This document shows positions 25,058 to 33,500 of a DNA stretch of 45,634 nt, piece by piece. Both the position numbers and the translations under genes were made by a program. Location of the stretch: the NCBI GenBank assembly GCA_022827055.1, contig JAJDTR010000123.1, positions 1 to 45,634 of the forward strand, written 5' to 3'. Each line of letters begins with the position of its first letter. Positions within the stretch are counted from its first letter, which is position 1. The stretch comes from Candidatus Poribacteria bacterium. Lineage in GTDB: Bacteria; Poribacteria; WGA-4E; JAJDTR01. The notes below the pieces were generated by a model that saw only the letters and a program-made list of their open reading frames with translations, had not been told where the DNA came from and did not search any database.

Positions 25058-27052
25058 CTACTGTAGCGGGAGTTCAACGTTGAACGTCGTTCCAATGCCA
25101 ACACTACTCTTGGCATACACACGCCCGCCGTGTCCCTCAACGATGTTTTTTACATTAACCAATCCAAGTCCCAAGCCGCGTGGTTTCGTCGTGTGAAACG
25201 GCTCGAAAATACGTTGGAGTTCGCCTTCCGGGATACCTGTACCTTCATCCTCAAACGAAACAAATAGTCTACGTTGCCGTCCACCGGGTTGATTAAATTC
25301 GGTTCCGACTCTGACGACGATATCTAAGCCGCCGCCTTCCGGCATGGCTTGACAGGCATTCTTTATTAGATTAGCGAAGGCAATGCGTATTTTGTCGGCG
25401 TCGAGGCGTACGGAGGGCATTTTCGTCGGCAGCTTCAGATCGACTTGCACCTGATTTTCATCAATCAACGCTTGGTTCATGTCACGGGCGGATAGCAAGA
25501 TTGCTTCCAGGTCATGAGTCTCAAGATTCAAGTGCGTATCTTGAAAAAAACTTAACTCATTCTCGATCATGTCGTCGAGAGTAGACGCCGTATCGATTAT
25601 TGTATTCATCTCATCGATAATCTGATCGGGACGGGTTCGTAGGTCCATTACATCGCCGCGCTGAAAATTATTGCGAATCATTTCTGCAGGTGCGCGAATC
25701 AGGCTGATTGAGTTTCGTAGTTCGTGCCGGACTTGCGCGGACATGACTCCAAACACTGCTTCCTTCTCGGACTGAACAAGCTGATCCTGCGTCTCCCGTA
25801 GTTGCGTCACCGCGTACCGGAGACGCAAGTGCGCTAGAAAAAGGCTGTTCACAATGCCAGCGGAAATGATCGCCAGACTAAACGCCGTTGCCTCCATCCA
25901 GTAATTGAATAAGACAAAACAACCGAGGACAAGAAACAGATGAAAGATGAGCAGGCAGCCTCCCGCCAATATCATCGCGCGCGAACCGTGCCCTGTTCGG
26001 TGAATAACAAGCGCTGCGAGTGTGGACAGCAGTGCCAGACAGACTAAGTAGAGAAATGCGATTCCGGGGGTGGAGCGCCAAATAAAATTTCGATTAAACA
26101 AGGCATTTAGGAATTCAGCGCGCAAAGCGAGCGCCGACTGTTTCCCAAATGGCGTTAGAATTTCGGGAGCTGCGTCTGTCGTTACACCAACGAGGACGCA
26201 CTTGCCCTTGAAATTCTGGTCGAATTCCGCACGGCTATTCTCAAATTGGTTTAAGGCATCAATGAAAGAAGTTGACCGCCATGACGGCGCACCACCACGA
26301 ACCGGGGAAAGACCACCGACGAATCGGACAAAAAAACGCCCTTGCGGGTTCAGCGGAATGCGCGTTACCTTGCCGTCCACCGAGGGTATCTCCAGAAAAT
26401 CGCCGCGCCAGAACCGGTTCCGCAATCTAATGGAGTCCAGAGGAATTCCATAGGTTTTGCAGAAAAGCTCCGTCTCGAGCGAAAAGTGGTTCGCATCTTC
26501 TTCGTTTTTAACGACTAACTGCGCGGATCGTCTAATTCCGTCAGATCGGTTGAACGGAAAATAACTGAAACTCTTCCGAGCATTTTTAAGGTTTTCGGGA
26601 ACTGGCGTCCAATCGTCGTCTTTGACAATGGGAATAGCGAGGCGGTTTTCGGCATCAGCAGGGGAAACGTACGGTCGAATTACAAAGAGCTTGTCCCCCG
26701 GCAAGAGCTTGCTATCGGCCCATTCATGTCCAAACCACATGATTAAACCGATTGCCTTTGGATTCGCTTTCTGAAGGGACGACAGGAGAGGAGAATAAAG
26801 ATTAGGGTGCCTCGGAAACAGGATACCAAGTTCCGCCTCGCTTTTGGCATCGATTGTAATGAGGGAAATGTCGGGCGATACCTCTGCCGCTTGGGCGGAC
26901 CGAAGGTGTAGACGCCAATCAAGCGTTTTTAGTTCCATGAACTCGAACCAACCGAAAGTCCAAAAGAGCCCTACCACGGCAAAAGGCAGCAGACCAACAA
27001 GACATATGAGAAAATGTGTCCGTTGAATCTGACTTAGTTTCATGATAGACAC
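25058..27052 (-). CDS. CHASE2-domain sensor histidine kinase
   Basis: Membrane-bound kinase. A first helix (about 12-32) is followed by a large periplasmic CHASE2 sensor domain (about 40-310) and three helices (about 325-405). The cytoplasmic kinase has an H box with RHELRN (phospho-acceptor His443), an N box (NLIKNACQAMPEGG) and G boxes (DEGTGIPEGE, GLGLGLVNV). CHASE2 domains sense unknown extracytoplasmic signals. The cognate regulator follows 58 nt downstream, and two envelope proteins are encoded upstream in the same operon, so the signal is probably envelope-linked. Start: GTG 27052 or ATG 27043, neither with a strong ribosome-binding site. Confidence 0.9.
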   Translation of the reverse strand: MSIMKLSQIQRTHFLICLVGLLPFAVVGLFWTFGWFEFMELKTLDWRLHLRSAQAAEVSPDISLITIDAKSEAELGILFPRHPNLYSPLLSSLQKANPKAIGLIMWFGHEWADSKLLPGDKLFVIRPYVSPADAENRLAIPIVKDDDWTPVPENLKNARKSFSYFPFNRSDGIRRSAQLVVKNEEDANHFSLETELFCKTYGIPLDSIRLRNRFWRGDFLEIPSVDGKVTRIPLNPQGRFFVRFVGGLSPVRGGAPSWRSTSFIDALNQFENSRAEFDQNFKGKCVLVGVTTDAAPEILTPFGKQSALALRAEFLNALFNRNFIWRSTPGIAFLYLVCLALLSTLAALVIHRTGHGSRAMILAGGCLLIFHLFLVLGCFVLFNYWMEATAFSLAIISAGIVNSLFLAHLRLRYAVTQLRETQDQLVQSEKEAVFGVMSAQVRHELRNSISLIRAPAEMIRNNFQRGDVMDLRTRPDQIIDEMNTIIDTASTLDDMIENELSFFQDTHLNLETHDLEAILLSARDMNQALIDENQVQVDLKLPTKMPSVRLDADKIRIAFANLIKNACQAMPEGGGLDIVVRVGTEFNQPGGRQRRLFVSFEDEGTGIPEGELQRIFEPFHTTKPRGLGLGLVNVKNIVEGHGGRVYAKSSVGIGTTFNVELPLQ

Positions 27053-27076
27053 ATTGAAATAGACAAGAGACGCCCG

Positions 27077-27979
27077 TCAATTGGCAATTTGTTCGCTGCC
27101 TTCGTACCACGCCGTGGTAAAATTCTGCTTGTGCGGTTGGACATCAACCGAAATCCACACCGTGTCTGTCTGACCTTTTTCTTGAATAAGCGCCCGATTC
27201 GCCGCAACCCGTTTTGCCGAGGCGAGAGGAATACCGCTGTCGAACACGCAGAGCAGTTTTCCTGTGTTGTCCACAACGAGATCGGCTGCGATACCGTTGC
27301 GGCGGAGTATTTGTCCGTACAACAGTGTCGGGTTGTGATGCGTCAGTTTGCTTGCTTCAAGTCTGCTCACTGATTCGTATATCCTCTGAGCCAGATTCAA
27401 CATCGGATAAGGATACTGATGTTCCGCTTGATTCTCCGTCTCTTTGACCGGAATCGCCACATGCGCTGCCAACTCGGGGATTAACAGAGCAATCTCATCT
27501 GGTAACGCATCAAGCACCATCCGCAATGCATCCAATTCGACGCCCGACACCGACGCAGCGCGTGTTTTAGCGTCTGCAGCCATTCGGTCTACGCTTGCGG
27601 TCGGCCGACCAACCGGAAGCACATCGCTCATGGGACTATGTTCGATGCCGAGGTTGATTCGCTTCGCTTTCGGGGTTGTCTTCAGCCGTTTTGCCTCGGC
27701 AATAAGATCGCCGACGTAGAGTTCCCGTCCGCCCGGCAATGTGGGCAGCAACCCCTCCTTCGATTGAAGCCGAATAAGCGAATCTGGAGGCATACGCAAT
27801 CGGTCTTTTTCCACCAACACAAAACCCTTTTCGAGGAACGCCCAGTCCTGTTCTCCAAACGTTAACACTTCAATTTTCCCGAAAGTGAAGACGGTTGCTA
27901 TTTCATCGGCGATACACGGAAAATTGCACAGCGCCGCGAACATCAAACAAACTATGAAAATTCGACATTTAGCTTTCAT
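27077..27979 (-). CDS. Secreted FecR-like protein with a degenerate transglutaminase-like end
   Basis: A 300-residue exported protein with signal peptide 1-25 (CNFPCIA cleavage region). Residues about 28-80 have the pattern of FecR-type domains (short beta strands, 'W..L..G' and 'L..G...R.P..S'). The C-terminal part (about 200-285, LLYGQILRRNGIAADLVV) resembles the second half of transglutaminase-like folds but has no catalytic Cys. The middle is helical and low in features. ATG 27979 has GGAG 9 nt upstream. It sits between the barrel-transglutaminase gene and the CHASE2 kinase with gaps of 28 and 24 nt, which suggests it works with the kinase, perhaps as a periplasmic signal relay (inference). 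Confidence 0.65.
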   Translation of the reverse strand: MKAKCRIFIVCLMFAALCNFPCIADEIATVFTFGKIEVLTFGEQDWAFLEKGFVLVEKDRLRMPPDSLIRLQSKEGLLPTLPGGRELYVGDLIAEAKRLKTTPKAKRINLGIEHSPMSDVLPVGRPTASVDRMAADAKTRAASVSGVELDALRMVLDALPDEIALLIPELAAHVAIPVKETENQAEHQYPYPMLNLAQRIYESVSRLEASKLTHHNPTLLYGQILRRNGIAADLVVDNTGKLLCVFDSGIPLASAKRVAANRALIQEKGQTDTVWISVDVQPHKQNFTTAWYEGSEQIAN

Positions 27980-28007
27980 TTTGAATATCTCCTAACTGGT
28001 CATGACG

Positions 28008-30101
28008 TTATTCTTGGATACCGATATTAAGATGAGCCTTCAGAAATTCTTGCAGCCAAGGGCTGGCGAGATCAGACTGAACTTTATCCAACGTCAGCTC
28101 TTTGGGGATGGAGAAGGGCTGTTTGGAACCACGTATCGGGCTAATTCCATACTTTTCCCATGCTTCTTCAATCGTGGTGGTCGAATGTCCAACTCCTGCC
28201 CCTTGAATCTCGCCAAACCCTTTCTTCCATGCGGCAACGAAGCCGTCCTTAATGAGAGTCGTTTCAACGGGAATCCAGACTTGCCCGTTAATCGGGGTGT
28301 AATACGGCAAATTCACCCGTTGCGCCTGATCAATTGAGATTTTGCCCAACCGAAATGCCATCATCACATGGCTGGGGAGCTGGATTAGGGCAGTTTCTAT
28401 TCCCACCGACTCTAGCAATGAGCAATAGAGCGCCGTACTGTCATCACAGTCGCCGAACACGCCCGAGTTGCCAACCTCCGAAGTTTGCTCCGTTAGATGC
28501 ATCAGCATCTCGTGAGGATACTTGATATCGTCATTTGTGCCGCTGGCAAACGGTATGTTCGGGTCCGACTTGTATGCAATTCCGTGCAGGGCGTTAAACA
28601 GGAGCATCGCCCTATACAACCCGAGTGGCATACCCGTTTGCTCGATATCTTCGATCTCCAGCGCGAACTCGGTGAAAACCGCTTCGGTGAAGGCTGCCAC
28701 CGTTGGATCTTCAGAAATGACAAAAGAACCGAGTTTGCCAACATCATCAAGAACCGTCGTGTGGATATCGTGCAACGTGACAGTCGCTGTCGCGGTTTTG
28801 TACGCGGCTCCACCAGTTTCTATAACCTTTATTTCTGCCTGAACAGGTTGAGCCTGCGACAATTCCACGGCGCTTGAAGTTAAAACGAGTTGGCGAATGG
28901 GGACAGATTTCCGTTTTCGCGGCGGCAACTCAATATCCCCTAGAGCAACTTCCGTGCCATCTCTGCTAACAAATCCGTCCATGAAGAGTTTTATGTGCAC
29001 GGTTACGGGTTCATGGCTTTCATTTTTCAGCCATATTCTACCAATGGTATCCGAAGATGTCAACGGGTAGTAGCGATCTCGATCAATATCGGTAAGTAGA
29101 GGCGGTGCGTCGGGTTCGTCATACGTGATGGGTTGAGATTCGCGGTTGGGTGTAGCGTAGTAGTGATAATGAACCGGGTAAAGATCCTCAATGCGAATGT
29201 ATTCGATGCGCACCGGCAGTTTGCGAAAATCAAAATTGAATGATAGTCCGGCATAGATTGTTGCCGGTAGGGTCGGCGGCATCAGATAAGCGGTGTTGAA
29301 ATTCAACCACCTGAATTTCACGCTGCCTCCCAGAGAGTAAGTCGGCGCCTCATCGGTTTTTAAGTCTTTCTGAAATCCGGCGCGTACCGCGAGATTGGTA
29401 TTCGGGAGGAATTCCGCCCCGAAGTGAACCCTATCCGTCAAATCCGCCCCGAACAGCCACCGCGAGGTCGGGCGATACGCCACTCCGAGCCTGTAGACTG
29501 TGAAGGAAATTTCCTCGCTAACGTCCGGATGGTGTCGAATCCACCTACCTCGCACAAGCCCCTCGCCCGATCCGAAACCAACGAGATCTTGGGCAAGCAG
29601 TCCCACGGACCAGCGGTGGGTCGGGCGAACTATGATACCGACATCGGTACCCCAGCCGTTTGCCGCTCCACGCGATTCGTTGTCCAGTGAAACCGACCGG
29701 GTAAAATATTTGAGATTCACCCCCACCGAAACGTGCCTAAATGGAAGATAGCCGTAGGAGAAGTTAAAGTGGCTTCGTCCGGCGTTCAACTCGTCATCGT
29801 TTATTCCAACTTCGACCCAGTCGGCGCCGAATGCGGACTTGTCGGAAATCGGGACTACCGCACTCAGATAATTCGTCTCCAATTGACCAAATAGACGACC
29901 CGGCGTGCGTTCAAGCTCGAAGGCGTAAACCCCCAGGCGCGGTAACCCGGCAGGGTTGCGACGGACACTGTTAGCGTCATCTGCCGTTGCCGTGAAAGCG
30001 TCGCCCATACCGATAGGACGACTGCCCGGCAATGTGTTTTCTTCGACGGCATAAGCTGCGGCGGCTAGTAGAAGAAGGGAAACCGAAAGACAGAAGCGCA
30101 T
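28008..30101 (-). CDS. PorV/UPF0164-like outer-membrane barrel fused to a transglutaminase-like domain
   Basis: A 697-residue exported protein with signal peptide 1-18. The mature N-terminus (RPIGMGDAFTA, then NPAGL) and the alternating beta strands up to about residue 300 match PorV/PorQ-like outer-membrane barrels. A beta-rich linker or Ig-like region spans about 340-440. The C-terminal part (about 490-640) has a transglutaminase-like core with GDCDDST (Cys552) and SHVMMAF (His578), so the catalytic Cys and His are present; the third residue is less clear. Barrel-protease or barrel-amidase fusions of this kind are unusual. It is the first gene of the four-gene operon with the CHASE2 kinase. 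ATG 30101 has only a weak ribosome-binding site. Confidence 0.72.
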   Translation of the reverse strand: MRFCLSVSLLLLAAAAYAVEENTLPGSRPIGMGDAFTATADDANSVRRNPAGLPRLGVYAFELERTPGRLFGQLETNYLSAVVPISDKSAFGADWVEVGINDDELNAGRSHFNFSYGYLPFRHVSVGVNLKYFTRSVSLDNESRGAANGWGTDVGIIVRPTHRWSVGLLAQDLVGFGSGEGLVRGRWIRHHPDVSEEISFTVYRLGVAYRPTSRWLFGADLTDRVHFGAEFLPNTNLAVRAGFQKDLKTDEAPTYSLGGSVKFRWLNFNTAYLMPPTLPATIYAGLSFNFDFRKLPVRIEYIRIEDLYPVHYHYYATPNRESQPITYDEPDAPPLLTDIDRDRYYPLTSSDTIGRIWLKNESHEPVTVHIKLFMDGFVSRDGTEVALGDIELPPRKRKSVPIRQLVLTSSAVELSQAQPVQAEIKVIETGGAAYKTATATVTLHDIHTTVLDDVGKLGSFVISEDPTVAAFTEAVFTEFALEIEDIEQTGMPLGLYRAMLLFNALHGIAYKSDPNIPFASGTNDDIKYPHEMLMHLTEQTSEVGNSGVFGDCDDSTALYCSLLESVGIETALIQLPSHVMMAFRLGKISIDQAQRVNLPYYTPINGQVWIPVETTLIKDGFVAAWKKGFGEIQGAGVGHSTTTIEEAWEKYGISPIRGSKQPFSIPKELTLDKVQSDLASPWLQEFLKAHLNIGIQE

Positions 30102-30551
30102 TTCGCCTATTATGTTTGAGCGCTTGCAGTGTTGTCAAGGGGTTTCAAGAAATGAAACTCCAAGATCACTTGGCCAACAAGCATTTCCTCCGGGTCGTAG
30201 GCGCCTGTCTTTCCGAGGGCACGGTTTCTTGAGAAGCTAAAAATCCAGCTTAACAGCGGCGGGAAATTACGGCGAGGTTCAAATCTGGCGTCGTAACCCG
30301 TTCGTTGGTTGGGTTAGTGAACCACTCGATAAAATGGGATCCCTCCCCCACAATAGTCAAATGGGTTCATATCTGCGCACCTACCGATTTAAATACTTAA
30401 TCTTCATCTAACCGCACCTACAAGACTGTATGAATTCCGGTTCGGTTAGAAAACCGAACCTACCACGGTGTAGAGATGGACACTGGTTGTACTATAGACA
30501 TAAGACATACCGAGATTTCCGAGTGATATGTTAAACGAAACTTGCACCGAG
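30102..30551. other. Intergenic region holding one strong hairpin
   Basis: GGTTCGGTT (30439-30447), loop AGAA, then AACCGAACC (30452-30460) is a perfect 9-bp hairpin followed by TACC. Its reverse strand begins GGTAGGTTCGG, so it belongs to the GTAGG palindrome family. No gene is credible here. The region lies between two minus-strand operons. Confidence 0.65.
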
Positions 30552-33500
30552 CTAACGGTTTTTGACAACTACCGTTTTTGTTCTCAGCACCCCTTCACCC
30601 TCAACCGTGATAATATAGAAGTTGCTGACAACAAGTACCCCATCGTCATCACGTCCGTCCCAGCGCAGGACATTGGTTCCTGCGGACATTACCTCCGGAC
30701 TCGCCAACACGCGGCGTAATCTCCCCGCTTCGTTGTAGATCTTGATGATAACATCCGTCGTTCGAGAGAGTTGAAAGGAGATGTCCGTCGACTCGCCGCG
30801 ATTTGGGGAGAAGAGACGAGGCTGGCATGTCAGATTGCTAATGAGCACGCTTCCGGACACTTGCCGCGGCATCGCTGCGACTGCGTAGCGTCCGAGTGAC
30901 AGAACTGCCGTCGAGATTTTGCCGCTTTGTCTATCAATCGTCCCTCCGACTCGTTTCCGACCCCCATTATCTATGCGAACGATTGTCAATTCTTCAGTAT
31001 CGGAGAGCGTGCCTTGCAAGCCTTCAAGGAGAAATTCGATGGTAGCAGGTTTCAGGTCGTGTAGGCGCAAATCTGTAGGCGCAAATTCGTAATCTAACGA
31101 AAAATTCGAAGTCCCTCTTGCTTCATCGACTCCGCCTGTTATTGCCGCCCCATTCTCGGAAACCGGGTTAATTGTTATCACTGCGCGATCCGGCAAGCTA
31201 TTGGATGGGAAGGCAATCCGCGCCCGTCCGTCCTGACTTTCGACTACGCCGCCGCTTGTTCGTTCCAAACTAGGACTGAGAAACACGCGGACTTCGTCTT
31301 GTGTACGGTGACCGGCTTGATCCTCCACCCGGAGCCGCAGCGTGTACCCTCCCGCCAAATCGGGGGCGGTCCAAATTCCCAGTGTGTTCCGCGTGACGGG
31401 ATTCAGGAACGCCGCCGGTTTTGAAATGGGAAGCCAGATGTCGGGAGAATCTTCGCTGCTGTATTCGATGACGTATTCTCCGAAATTCCGGTCGTGTGCC
31501 GTACCGAGAATCTCGACTTGTTGGGGCAATTGTTGGTTTTCTATGGGAGAGAGGATTTCCGCTTGTGGCGGTATCCGGTCAACGAGCAGTGTAACGCGAG
31601 CCTCGACCGGGGGATTGCCCGAGAAATCTTCAGCCGTCAAACGGATTTCGTATTCTCCCTCCACCTCCGGCGGCGCCCATTGCGCTTTTACCTCATCACT
31701 TCCCGCGGTATCGGATTGTATTATCGTTTTCCAATCTTCGCCCTCATCGGTGGCTCGGACCTCAAGCCGATAGAGTTTCAAGTTGGCGTCCACGGCAACC
31801 CCGCTAATCTCAATTCTTTCCGACACGAGTACGTCGTTCGCAGGCTCGTCAATTCTAACTCGCGGCAACTCGTTGTCGACGGTAACGCGGACAGAGGATG
31901 TGCTCGTTTTTCCCGATTTATCCGTAACGATGAGGCGAACCTCGTAGTCCTCCTCGGTTGGGGGCGTCATCCAAGACCCTAGAATCTCGGTGCGCTTGGG
32001 CTGTGTTGATGGAAATGCCAAGATTGGCACCCAGCCATCGGTATGACCAGCCAGACGCACTTCCAACTGGTAGTCCTGAAAATGGGCATCGTCCGCCGTC
32101 CCGACAATATCGACTCTACCCGACAGCGGCTTCCCATCGTTGGGACTGACAATCTCGGCGGTTGGCTCAAAACTGTCAATAAACACCGGCACCGAATGTT
32201 CGGACTGCTTACCGGAGCGATCGAAGGCGAGGATATGGAGTTCGTACGCTTCGTCGAGTCTTGGTGTTTCCCAAACCGCTAACGGTTCGTCGTTCTTTGG
32301 TTGACCGGAATCAACAACAGGGATTTTTCCCTTAGGGGACCGGCTCTGCGCATCTGACGGTCGAAACGAAAGTTCAAAATGGCTGAAGTTTTCGTCCTGA
32401 ACGGTACCGGTGATTTGCACGGTCTCTTCTACAAATTCACCCGGCTTGGGCGAGTTGATTCGAGCAGTGACTTCGCTTGCATCAAGAATAACGTTGACAT
32501 CCACGGAAGCGTCGAGCCCGGCTTTGTCTCGCACAGTGAGCCTAAGTGTATACTCGCCTTCCAGATTGGTCGCATTCCACTGCCCCAGCAGTCCATCCTC
32601 GACGGGCGTACTTACGGTGCGGATAACCTCTTCGTTTTCGTCGTGCAAGACTCGCACTTCGTAGCGGAGGAAATGGTTATCCGCAGCGATACCCGTCACA
32701 TCGATGTTTCCTGCCGGCAAGACCGCCCCGTGTTGGGGCGATGTAATAGATGCCTCGGGATGAGTATTGTCGAGAATCAAACTACGTACGGTTTCAGATT
32801 CATAACCGTAACTGTCAATCGCGATGAGCCTTAGCCGGTACTCCCCGTCCGGCACCTCCTCCGTGTTCCAGCGTGCGATTTCTTCCTCGTTGAAATGCCG
32901 TCCGCGCGCGGCGAGGCTGGGGATCTCATTCCACACCGTAGCATCGTCGGAGAGGATGCGGTACTCAAGAAGAACCTCTTCGATTATTGAATCTTCGGCA
33001 ATTCCAACATTTACGGTACCTATGATAATAAGGTCCCGCGAAATTGGGGTTGCCCCTCCCTCCGGTTTGATTATGGAAACGACCGGTCTCGCGGCAGCAT
33101 TATCAAGTCGATAGGGAACGGTTTCTGATCTGCCTGTATTGCCGGCGCTATCTTGAGCATCAGCCCTAACATAAATCTGTCCGTCAAGGGAGGAATTGTC
33201 CCAAGATACGGCGACCGAAGATTCACTAATCCCATCGTCACGAATCGTAACCCAGTCCGAATCATCCGCGTCCTCTTTAAGCGCATATTCGAGCGTATAT
33301 TGTTTCAAGTGTGCATCGTCGAATTCGATTAGCAGTGTCGTGCTTCCGGAGATCGTGGAGTCCGGGAGCGGGCGTTGTATGCTTACGATTGGAGGCGTAT
33401 TGTCCACTTCAACGGTCACCGTGGCTTCGCCGAAGTGTTGTTGGTCAAAGCCGCTATCGATTGCATCCCGAGCAGACAGCCATAGTGTATATACCCCGTC

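Noticed and set aside
25000..25140. 47-residue N-terminal extension of the response regulator
   Set aside because: It overlaps the 3' end of the kinase gene and has no receiver-domain homology; starts at 24999 or 24993 fit the ribosome-binding site.
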